From the NCBI GenBank assembly GCA_036389695.1, contig DASVWG010000029.1:1-7188 (forward strand): a stretch of DNA of 7,188 bases, written 5' to 3'. The position numbers and the translations under genes are program-made. The notes under the pieces are model-generated. The model worked only from the letters and a program-made list of their open reading frames with translations. It ran no database searches and was not told the DNA's origin. The stretch comes from JALZHR01 sp036389695. GTDB taxonomy: Bacteria > Acidobacteriota > Blastocatellia > Pyrinomonadales > Pyrinomonadaceae. Shown one piece after another: positions 1 through 5,345 of this stretch. Each line of letters opens with the position of its first letter. Position 1 is the stretch's first letter.

Positions 1-1
1 C

Positions 2-1138
2 GCGCAGATTATGGTTTACGCCAACAAAGCCGGCGCGACACTGATGAGCGTCGTGATGGAAGAGATGCTGCACATGGCGCTCTCGTCCAATCTGAAACAG
101 GCTTTGATAGGCGAGCCGCCGACGCTGACCGGCAGGTCGCCTTCGGTCTATCCGACGTGTCTGCCCGGTCACGAGCCGGAATTTCCGATTGACCTCGCGC
201 CGTTTTCGCTCGAACAGCTGATGACTTTTCTGAAAATCGAAAGCCCGCACCCGCTGCCGGAGAAAAAGCTGGAATTAGCCGCGATTCCATACAAAACAAT
301 CGGTCAGTTTTATGACATGATTAAAAAATGTATTAACAACAACGACCTCGAATATCATTCCGAGCTGCCGCAGCTGATTCCCGGTCGCCATTATTACGCC
401 ACCAACAACATCGACACGGTTTATTACGACAAAGAACATAAGGCGCGCTATATGGACGCCGACGATTCGGGCGATTTGATTTACGTGACCGACAGAGCTT
501 CCGCCTGTCAGGCAATCGACCAGATTGTCGAACAGGGCGAAGGCAACCCGGACGCGAACGGCTTTAACCCGGACGGCTCTGTCGACTGTGCGAAACCGAC
601 CGACCAGGATTACGACGATAAATCCAAAGAAGAACTGTCGCACTTTGAAAAATTTGCCGAGATTTATTGCGAATACAAAGCCTTGTCCGCGCAGTTTCAG
701 GCTTACGGTCTGGAAAACGACATCAGCAATTATTTCGTCAAGAATGTGCCGACCAATCCGACGGCGGCGCGTTATCCGAACGAGACGATACAAGCGGTTG
801 CACAGCTTATCAGCGGCGTCTACACTTATCTGTTCGTGATGACCGAAGGCTGTTATAAAGCCGAAGGCGACACGCAGTATGAGATTTTTATGTTCGGCAT
901 TCACAAGTCGATGATTTTCATTCTGAATTCATTGTGCGGCGACATCAACAACCTGACTTACAATATGAACGGTCAGAAGTGGATTGCCTCGGCGTGTTTT
1001 GAAAATTATCCTTTCGGTCTGATGTCGAGCCCGAAAACGCAGCTGCTTCAGCTTTACAACAACGCGCTCGCCGTGTATCCGGCTATTTCCTACCTGTCGC
1101 AAAGATTTCAGGATTTGCCGGACGTTCCGCTTAATTAA
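2..1138 (+). CDS. Ferritin-like domain protein (VioB / iminophenyl-pyruvate dimer synthase type), 5' end outside window
   Basis: The frame is open to the left edge, so this is the C-terminal part of a longer protein and the ATG at 11 is probably internal. The first helix seen carries EEMLHMALSSN (codons from about 59), the Glu-x-x-His type second-helix signature of a ferritin-like four-helix bundle. It is followed by the Pro-rich stretch ending in PFSLEQLMTFLKIE, typical of the PF12902 ferritin-like family that includes VioB and RebD-type proteins. A later helical part (YPNETIQAVAQLISGVYTY, then LFVMTEGCY) fits the end of the bundle. Family members bind a metal centre or act in oxidative coupling; the substrate here is unknown. 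No signal peptide can be judged because the N-terminus is missing. It lies 171 bp upstream of a Cys-rich protein and an MNIO iron enzyme, so a shared role in iron-dependent peptide modification is possible but inferred. The family call is fairly sure, the function is not. Confidence 0.8.
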   Translation, partial: AQIMVYANKAGATLMSVVMEEMLHMALSSNLKQALIGEPPTLTGRSPSVYPTCLPGHEPEFPIDLAPFSLEQLMTFLKIESPHPLPEKKLELAAIPYKTIGQFYDMIKKCINNNDLEYHSELPQLIPGRHYYATNNIDTVYYDKEHKARYMDADDSGDLIYVTDRASACQAIDQIVEQGEGNPDANGFNPDGSVDCAKPTDQDYDDKSKEELSHFEKFAEIYCEYKALSAQFQAYGLENDISNYFVKNVPTNPTAARYPNETIQAVAQLISGVYTYLFVMTEGCYKAEGDTQYEIFMFGIHKSMIFILNSLCGDINNLTYNMNGQKWIASACFENYPFGLMSSPKTQLLQLYNNALAVYPAISYLSQRFQDLPDVPLN

Positions 1139-1152
1139 TACAAAAACGTAAC

Positions 1153-1290
1153 GCCGCCGTCCCGGCGGCTGTCCTGAGAGCATCTTGCTCTCAGAAATTG
1201 TAAAATTGAATCAATTTTAGCTTAGATTGCGGCGGCAAGATGCCGCGCGCGACAGCCAGCAGGATGCTGGCGCTACACGCTTCGCGTATA
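1153..1290. repeat. Array of six consecutive triloop hairpins (REP/BIME-like spacer)
   Basis: Six palindromes follow each other, each with a 3-nt loop: 1153-1169 (7-bp GC stem, loop TCC), 1174-1194 (9 bp, loop TCT), 1201-1219 (8 bp, AT-only except one pair, loop AAT), 1232-1246 (6 bp, loop AGA), 1255-1271 (7 bp, loop GGA) and 1277-1287 (4 bp, loop TTC). Three share the core GCA-NNN-TGC: GCATCTTGC, GCAAGATGC and GCAGGATGC, the first being the reverse complement form of the second. This looks like a cluster of dispersed REP-type palindromes rather than one terminator, since no T-run follows any GC stem. In mRNA it could protect the upstream transcript or reduce read-through into the Cys-rich gene. 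The hairpins are directly visible; the REP assignment is inference. Confidence 0.7.
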
Positions 1291-1309
1291 ACATCAAAAA
1301 ATTACGATT

Positions 1310-2128
1310 ATGGACAATAAAGAGCTTCCAACAATAGAAAATCTCTGCGGCGGCGGCGGCGGCGGTTGTTCGACGCCGAAACCGGCATCCGCGCCGACTC
1401 CGACTACCACAACTACGGTCAACGCGCCTTTGGAACTGCATATCTGCATGGGCTTAAACGCCTGCAAAGGACACGACCGCTACGGCACAAACGATTGCGC
1501 CGGAATGGGCTATTGCGCGACTGCCGCCGCGCATACCTGTCACACTTTGAACAACTGTCGCGGGCAGGGCGGCTGCGGTTTATACGGCGACGGGGAAGAA
1601 CAAAATTTTCCCGGCGCGAACGATTGCTCGTGGCAGGGAAGCTGCGCCGTTCCGGTTCAAGCCGAACGCTACAGCACGCAAGGACCGAACAAAGGCAAAA
1701 GCGTATGGGTTCTGGCGCGCAGGCTGTTTGAAGAAAGAATGCGCAAAGCCAACCGCAATTTCGGCGCGTCGCCCTACAAATGCGGACCGCCGCAAGCGTG
1801 GCTGACGCAAATCTTAGGCAGCTACGATTCGTGCGGCAACAGCGGCGATAAATACTGCACTTTCGGATTTAACGACCCGGCGAAAGACGCGCAGGAGCTT
1901 TGCCAAAACAGCCAGCCGCACCTGTGCGGCTCAATGAGCGATGCAAGTGCCTGCGGCGCCGACGTGAAGAAAGACGCAAATGCCTGCGGCGCTGATGTGA
2001 ATAAATGCAGCGCCGACGCGCATAAATGCAGTGTGGATGTTCATAAATCCGTCGCTGATGTAAACAAATGCAGCGCCGACGCGCACAAGGGCGGCGTTGA
2101 CGATGCGAAAAAGTCATCCGATGAATAA
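1310..2128 (+). CDS. Cysteine-rich protein with C-terminal Cys heptad repeats; candidate substrate of the adjacent MNIO enzyme
   Basis: A 272-aa protein with 21 cysteines that I cannot assign to a named family. Layout: short N-terminus with a six-Gly run between C13 and C20; a Pro/Thr linker (about 21-38); a Cys-rich domain (about 45-115) made of two related halves, LNACKG..GTNDCAGMGYCA and LNNCRG..GANDCSWQGSCA; a more ordinary segment with a basic helix (about 130-150) and Cys at 158, 175, 183, 198 and 206; then seven heptads (215-267) of consensus C-[SG]-[AV]-D-x-x-K. There is no signal peptide or membrane segment, so it is probably cytosolic. An in-frame stop at 1289-1291 leaves ATG 1310 as the first possible start; no Shine-Dalgarno is evident. 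It overlaps the downstream MNIO gene, which is followed by a DUF2063 gene, the pair known to modify Cys in methanobactin and bufferin precursors. The heptad cysteines are therefore likely modification sites (inference). It might instead be a metal-binding storage protein, modified or not. Confidence 0.8.
   Translation: MDNKELPTIENLCGGGGGGCSTPKPASAPTPTTTTTVNAPLELHICMGLNACKGHDRYGTNDCAGMGYCATAAAHTCHTLNNCRGQGGCGLYGDGEEQNFPGANDCSWQGSCAVPVQAERYSTQGPNKGKSVWVLARRLFEERMRKANRNFGASPYKCGPPQAWLTQILGSYDSCGNSGDKYCTFGFNDPAKDAQELCQNSQPHLCGSMSDASACGADVKKDANACGADVNKCSADAHKCSVDVHKSVADVNKCSADAHKGGVDDAKKSSDE
1952..2110 (+). repeat. Seven 21-bp in-frame repeats encoding Cys heptads
   Basis: Units lie at 1952-1972, then after a 12-bp insert at 1985-2005, 2006-2026, 2027-2047, 2048-2068, 2069-2089 and 2090-2110. 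They encode CGADVKK, CGADVNK, CSADAHK, CSVDVHK, SVADVNK, CSADAHK and GGVDDAK. Units 5-6 match units 2-3 at 36 of 42 bases, which points to a 42-bp duplication. The Cys codon has become TCC (Ser) in unit 5 and GGC (Gly) in unit 7, each one base from TGC. Confidence 0.85.
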
Positions 2129-3083
2129 AGAAGCTTTAGGCAGTCGCATCGGACAAATGCCGAATCCCGGTCTCGGATTGGGCTTACGCAGCAAGCACTT
2201 TAATTACATTCTGGAAAATAACCCGCCGGTCGATTGGTTCGAGGTGATTTCGGAAAATTTTATGGATTCCGGCGGCAGACCGCGCGAGGTTCTGCGCCAG
2301 ATTGCCGAACGCTACCCCGTGGTGATGCACGGGGTTTCGCTTTCTATCGGCAGCGCCGACCCTTTAAACGTCGAATACCTGAAAAAGCTGAAAAATCTGG
2401 CGGCGGAAATCAAGCCTTTATGGATTAGCGACCACTTGTGCTGGACGGGCATCAACGGTTTGAACACGCACGATTTGCTGCCGCTGCCGCTGACGGAAGA
2501 ATCTTTAAAACACGTCTGCGGGCGCATTAATCAGGTGCAGGATTTTCTGGAGCGCGCCGTGATTTTTGAAAATCCGAGCACTTATTTAACCTTCAAACAA
2601 TCCACTGTTCCCGAATGGGATTTTCTGCGTCATATGACCGAAGAAACCGGCTGCGGCTTGTTGCTCGACGTCAACAACGTTTACGTTTCCGGCTTCAACA
2701 ACGATTTCGACGCCGCGCATTACATCCGGCAATTGCCGCCCGAAAGCATCATCCAGATGCACCTCGCCGGGCATCGCCATTGCGGCGATTACATTATCGA
2801 CACGCACGACAATTACGTCACGCCCGATGTCTGGGAGCTTTTCGCCTTAGCGTGGCAGTTGACCGGCGGCGCGGCGACTTTGCTGGAATGGGACAGCAAT
2901 ATTCCGGACTTTGAAGGCTATCACGCCGAGTTATTAAAGGCGAAAGATTTTATGAACGCCTTCACGACCGAACAGGAAAAACCTGAGCAGGCGCAATATC
3001 ACGAGCCGGTCGTCTCAAACCCGCTGGATTTTCTGGTCGCGGACGTGCAATACGAATTTAACCGGCAAGCCGAATCTATTTAA
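2103..3083 (+). CDS. MNIO family (DUF692, MbnB-like) multinuclear iron-dependent oxidative enzyme
   Basis: A 326-aa TIM-barrel type enzyme, the usual length for DUF692. Expected metal-ligand and conserved motifs appear in order (numbering from ATG 2103): VVMHGVSLSIGS (H76), WISDHLCWTG (D110, H111), FENPSTYL (E156, N157), LLDVNNVYVS (D189, N192), MHLAGH (H220), DTHDNYV (D233, H235) and LLEWDSNIP (E262, D264). Characterised relatives (MbnB, TglH, bufferin enzymes) use a two- or three-iron centre and O2 to rearrange Cys residues of peptide substrates, working with a partner protein. Starts are ambiguous: AAGG at 2087-2090 suits TTG 2097 or ATG 2103, while ATG 2121 overlaps the upstream stop by only 8 bp. 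Every option overlaps the Cys-rich gene, suggesting translational coupling. The DUF2063 partner gene follows after 9 bp. Family assignment is secure; the exact reaction is unknown. Confidence 0.93.
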   Translation: MRKSHPMNKEALGSRIGQMPNPGLGLGLRSKHFNYILENNPPVDWFEVISENFMDSGGRPREVLRQIAERYPVVMHGVSLSIGSADPLNVEYLKKLKNLAAEIKPLWISDHLCWTGINGLNTHDLLPLPLTEESLKHVCGRINQVQDFLERAVIFENPSTYLTFKQSTVPEWDFLRHMTEETGCGLLLDVNNVYVSGFNNDFDAAHYIRQLPPESIIQMHLAGHRHCGDYIIDTHDNYVTPDVWELFALAWQLTGGAATLLEWDSNIPDFEGYHAELLKAKDFMNAFTTEQEKPEQAQYHEPVVSNPLDFLVADVQYEFNRQAESI

Positions 3084-3092
3084 GTATTAATA

Positions 3093-3890
3093 ATGCTGAC
3101 GGACAAACAATTTAACCTTTCACAGATACAAAACTGGATGCAGTCGGCGCTCGTCGAGCCTGATTCTCAAGCGTCGCCGGAAGATTTTATTAATGAATCC
3201 AGCCGCCTGGATGCCGCGCGGCATTTGCATATCTACCGGCAAAGCTATATCGCCCGCCTGCGCGAATGTATGAAAAACCAGTTCAGCGCGCTCGCCTTTG
3301 CGCTCGGCGAAGATTTATTTCAAATGTTCGCCGACCAGTATCTGGACGCGCATCCGTCCCGCAGCTACACCTTAAATAATCTCGGCAAAAATTTTCCCGA
3401 TTTTCTCGAAGAAACCAGACCGGACGCCGCCGAACGGGAAAAGGAAGAATGGGTGGATTTTATCATCGAGCTGGCGCGTTTTGAGTATGAATTAGCGGTG
3501 ATTTTTGACGCGCACCCGGAAGAAGAATTCAAATTGGCAGACGAATCGACGCCGGACGAAGCTTTAAAGCCCGCGCCGCTGTTTCGTCTTTTTCATCATC
3601 GCCATCCGGTTTCGAGATATTATCTGGACGTGACGCAGAAAAAAGCGCCGGAGCTGCCGTTTGAAGAAGAAACCTTTTGCGCCGTTACGCGCAACGATTT
3701 TCGTTTGAGCCTGTCGGAATTAAAAGCCGCGCAATTTTATTTTCTCGAAAGGTTAACCAAAGGTGATTCAATTTCACAGGCAAAAGAATTTTTCGTTAAT
3801 AATTACGGCTTCGACGTGAAGAGGCTGGACGAAGTGTGGCTGGAATGGCGAAAGAATTTTATCGCGTCGGGCTTTTTCCGCGCCGCGTAA
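3093..3890 (+). CDS. DUF2063 family partner protein of the MNIO enzyme (MbnC/BufC-like)
   Basis: A 265-aa protein. The N-terminal part (about 9-105) has the DUF2063 pattern: an LHIYRQSYIARLRECM segment (45-60), then LAFALGEDLFQMFADQYL (67-84) and HPSRSYTLNNLGKNFPDFL (87-105). The C-terminal part (about 160-262) is an alpha/beta region containing FRLFHHRHPVSRYYLDV and ends in an aromatic and basic tail. In known MNIO systems this kind of protein binds the precursor and presents it to the iron enzyme. It follows the MNIO gene by 9 bp, so the two are almost certainly co-transcribed. No clear Shine-Dalgarno precedes the ATG, which suggests coupling to upstream translation. No signal peptide is seen, so it is probably cytosolic together with the enzyme. 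The family call is strong; its role is taken from homologous systems. Confidence 0.9.
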   Translation: MLTDKQFNLSQIQNWMQSALVEPDSQASPEDFINESSRLDAARHLHIYRQSYIARLRECMKNQFSALAFALGEDLFQMFADQYLDAHPSRSYTLNNLGKNFPDFLEETRPDAAEREKEEWVDFIIELARFEYELAVIFDAHPEEEFKLADESTPDEALKPAPLFRLFHHRHPVSRYYLDVTQKKAPELPFEEETFCAVTRNDFRLSLSELKAAQFYFLERLTKGDSISQAKEFFVNNYGFDVKRLDEVWLEWRKNFIASGFFRAA

Positions 3891-3918
3891 AGGCTTTGCG
3901 CAAAAATAAAGAAAGGGA

Positions 3919-3994
3919 AAATTGTAAATTATCAATTCTAAATTGATGTCCGATATATTTTGTCGAACAATATAGAATTTATAATTTACAATTT
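3919..3994. repeat. AT-rich inverted repeat between convergent genes
   Basis: Arms 3919-3940 and 3973-3994 are 22 bp each and pair with one mismatch (3933 against 3980), around a 32-nt centre. The left arm can also fold locally as ATCAATT-CTA-AATTGAT (3931-3947), so two structures compete. It sits between the convergent DUF2063 and lectin-like genes and could serve as a bidirectional terminator, but the stem is almost entirely A/T, so a dispersed palindromic or MITE-like element is equally possible. Confidence 0.65.
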
Positions 3995-4045
3995 ATATTT
4001 AATGAACGGAATCTTTCTCGCTCATTTTATTTGGTTGCCGGAAAA

Positions 4046-4417
4046 TTAGTTGTTCGGATAAGGGGGAACCCACGGAGTCCACGCCGTCCACGTTGAATTA
4101 TTCCTCTGGGGGTATGTGGTGCTCTCGCAAGTCCATAAATCGTTTCTGGTGTCTATCGCCCAAATTCGCGTGAACCAATATTGGTTGCCGATACCGGGCT
4201 GGCTGAAAAACTTGCCTGGATAGCTGGTAATTTTAATCACGCCGCCGGACGTGCCCGGCAGCGGAAATGCTTCCCATTCCGTCCACTGTGCAATCGGCAG
4301 GTTCATCGTCATATACATCGTCCAGAGTTTGTAATCCCTGTCTATCGCAAAAAGCTGTGTCCTGTCGTCTATCAGATTCACGGAAAAAATATCTTTATAT
4401 TTACTATCGTCAGCCAT
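4046..4417 (-). CDS. Small tectonin/PLL-like beta-propeller repeat protein (possible lectin)
   Basis: A 123-aa protein with two matching repeats: QLFAIDRDYKLWT (21-33) followed by QWTEWEAFPLP (44-54), and RIWAIDTRNDLWT (84-96) followed by TWTAWTPWVPP (109-119). The pattern [QR]-x-[FW]-A-I-D-x4-L-W-T, then W-x-x-W, is that of tectonin, tachylectin or PLL-type beta-propeller blades, which often bind sugars. Two blades cannot close a propeller alone, so oligomerisation, as in other short two-blade lectins, is a reasonable inference. No signal peptide is present. The start is well supported: AGGAG (4423-4427, minus strand) lies 5 nt before the ATG. It is transcribed away from the sigma operon and toward the MNIO cluster. 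Ligand and role are unknown. Confidence 0.75.
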   Translation of the reverse strand: MADDSKYKDIFSVNLIDDRTQLFAIDRDYKLWTMYMTMNLPIAQWTEWEAFPLPGTSGGVIKITSYPGKFFSQPGIGNQYWFTRIWAIDTRNDLWTCESTTYPQRNNSTWTAWTPWVPPYPNN

Positions 4418-4524
4418 ATATTCTCCTGTTTGAAAGTTTGTTAAAGCTTCAAATGTAAGTCGATATTATATTTATATTTATCTTTTAGCAAAGAAGAGAA
4501 AAGAAAAGCAGCAGGTCGGTTTAT

Positions 4525-4582
4525 TCGCGGCTAATTTTCTTAATTCCTGTTTCGCGTCTTTTCGCGTTCGCTCGCGGCTAAT
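4525..4582. repeat. 11-bp direct repeat TCGCGGCTAAT within an imperfect ~47-bp duplication
   Basis: TCGCGGCTAAT occurs at 4525-4535 and 4572-4582. Each copy is followed by a T-rich run, then a CCTGTT and a TCGCG element, so the match extends loosely over about 47 bp. TTCGCGT also repeats at 4551-4557 and 4561-4567. It resembles a decayed dispersed repeat; operator sites are an alternative. Confidence 0.5.
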
Positions 4583-4603
4583 CTTTTTTCCCGAAAATCC
4601 CTG

Positions 4604-4631
4604 TTAACATTTTTCGCGCTTGACTCGTCTA
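4604..4631 (+). promoter_or_regulatory. Possible ECF-type autoregulatory promoter for the sigma operon
   Basis: TTAACA (4604-4609) and CGTCTA (4626-4631) are separated by 16 bp. This matches the general ECF layout of an AAC-containing -35 and a CGTC-type -10. A start point shortly downstream would give a transcript covering the leader ORF. A TATAAT (4632-4637) lies directly after it but has no good -35 at 17 bp, so a housekeeping promoter is less convincing. This is pattern recognition only. Confidence 0.35.
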
Positions 4632-4666
4632 TATAATCGGCAGGATATTAAAAGCCACTTGCAGCA

Positions 4667-4734
4667 AGGTTGAGCGATGAAGCGGTTTAATAAACTTTTC
4701 ATATTCCCTTTATTTATATTTCATCGCTCAACCT
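4667..4734. promoter_or_regulatory. Perfect 15-bp inverted repeat in the sigma gene leader
   Basis: Arms 4667-4681 and 4720-4734 (AGGTTGAGCGATGAA and its exact complement) enclose a 38-nt AT-rich loop. The left arm contains the putative ribosome site AGG (4667-4669) and start codon (4677-4679) of the leader ORF; the right arm ends 11 nt before the sigma start. As RNA it would hide the leader start; as DNA it could be a dimer binding site. The symmetry is certain, the function inferred. Confidence 0.6.
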
Positions 4735-4745
4735 ATTTTAGATAA
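4677..4745 (+). CDS. Possible 22-residue leader peptide upstream of the sigma factor
   Basis: The ORF begins MKRFNKLFIFPLFIF and continues HRSTYFR before TAA at 4743-4745, immediately followed by the sigma ATG at 4746 in the same frame. AAGG (4666-4669) lies 7 nt before its ATG, while the sigma start itself has no clear Shine-Dalgarno, which favours translational coupling. It has six Phe in 22 residues and a basic then hydrophobic N-terminus. AT-rich non-coding DNA can produce such Phe/Ile-rich frames by chance, so this stays tentative. Confidence 0.4.
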   Translation: MKRFNKLFIFPLFIFHRSTYFR

Positions 4746-5342
4746 ATGTCTGAGAGCGAAATGACCGGCAATTTACTTTTTTTTGCGAGCGCCGAAGCAA
4801 CGGCAGCAGATTCGATTTCGCCGGCGACGGCGGCGAAGCCGAAAGCCGAAGCGCATTTGGTCGAGCGCGCGCGCGGCGGCGACCGCGAGGCGTTCGGCGA
4901 GCTTTACAAGCTGTTCGCGCCGCTCGTTCACGGCATCGTGCTGGCGCGCGTGCCGCGCGACGAGGCGGACGACATCGCGCAGAACGTTTTTCTTTCGGCT
5001 TATAAAAATCTGCATACTTTGCGCGATTACAACGCCGTCGGTCCGTGGCTGGCGATGATTGCCCGCAATTATTCAAACGAATTTTACCGCCGCGAAAAAC
5101 CGACCGAGGAATTATCCGAAGATTTAACGCACACGGACGCGCCGCGAGCCGAAGCGCGCGAGATTTTATCAGCTATCCGGTCTCTCCCCGATGCCTATAA
5201 AGAGACTCTGATTCTGCGTCTGGTCGAGGGAATGACCGGACCCGAAATCGCTGAACAGACGGGCTTGACGCCCGAATCGACGCGCGTGAATTTGCACCGA
5301 GGAATGAAGCTTCTCAGGCGGAAGCTGGGCATCAAGGAGTAA
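4746..5342 (+). CDS. ECF-type RNA polymerase sigma factor (sigma-70 family)
   Basis: A 198-aa protein. Region sigma-2 spans about 37-118, with the ARGGDREAFGELYKLF helix (42-57), the DEADDIAQNVFLSAYKNL core-binding and -10 recognition helix (72-89), and GPWLAMIARNYSNEFYRR (99-116). Region sigma-4 spans about 136-195, with SLPDAYKETLILRLVEGMTG (146-165) and the helix-turn-helix GPEIAEQTGLTPESTRVNLH (165-184), then RGMKLLRRKLG. Regions 1 and 3 are absent, as expected for ECF factors. The first 35 residues are Ala/Ser-rich and non-conserved, so ATG 4761 is an alternative start. The stop TAA directly abuts the next gene, which encodes a membrane anti-sigma-like protein, so this sigma is probably held inactive until an envelope signal arrives. 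Autoregulation is suggested by the upstream ECF-like site. Confidence 0.93.
   Translation: MSESEMTGNLLFFASAEATAADSISPATAAKPKAEAHLVERARGGDREAFGELYKLFAPLVHGIVLARVPRDEADDIAQNVFLSAYKNLHTLRDYNAVGPWLAMIARNYSNEFYRREKPTEELSEDLTHTDAPRAEAREILSAIRSLPDAYKETLILRLVEGMTGPEIAEQTGLTPESTRVNLHRGMKLLRRKLGIKE
5334..5339 (+). promoter_or_regulatory. Shine-Dalgarno AAGGAG deciding the anti-sigma start
   Basis: AAGGAG sits inside the last codons of the sigma gene. It is 3 nt from ATG 5343 and 6 nt from the second ATG at 5346, so 5346 is the better-spaced start. Confidence 0.65.
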
Positions 5343-5345
5343 ATG

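Larger units (their letters stand above)
4418..4745. other. Divergent intergenic region (328 bp) between lectin-like gene and sigma operon
   Basis: AT-rich DNA that should hold promoters for both directions. It contains the Shine-Dalgarno of the minus-strand gene (4423-4427), an imperfect direct duplication around 4525-4582, a possible ECF-type promoter (4604-4631) overlapping a TATAAT hexamer (4632-4637), a 15-bp inverted repeat (4667-4681 with 4720-4734) and a 22-codon leader ORF (4677-4745). No clear minus-strand promoter could be chosen. Confidence 0.6.

Noticed and set aside
275..904. 209-aa minus-strand ORF opposite the ferritin-like gene
   Set aside because: It is a shadow frame rich in Val/Arg/Phe with no recognisable domain, while the + strand frame has clear family motifs.
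1153..1219. Standard intrinsic terminator for the ferritin-like gene
   Set aside because: The GC-rich stems are not followed by a T-run, and hairpins continue nearly to the next gene.
1952..2110. CRISPR-like array
   Set aside because: Repeats are contiguous, in frame and coding, with no unique spacers.
2103..3890. Standard bufferin operon
   Set aside because: Enzyme and partner fit, but the upstream protein lacks the signal peptide and short size of bufferin precursors.
4181..4444. + strand ORF opposite the lectin-like gene
   Set aside because: The minus-strand gene has two clear repeats and a good Shine-Dalgarno; this frame has neither.
4620..4637. TTGACT and TATAAT as a sigma-70 promoter
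   Set aside because: Only 6 bp separate the hexamers, far from the usual 17 bp.
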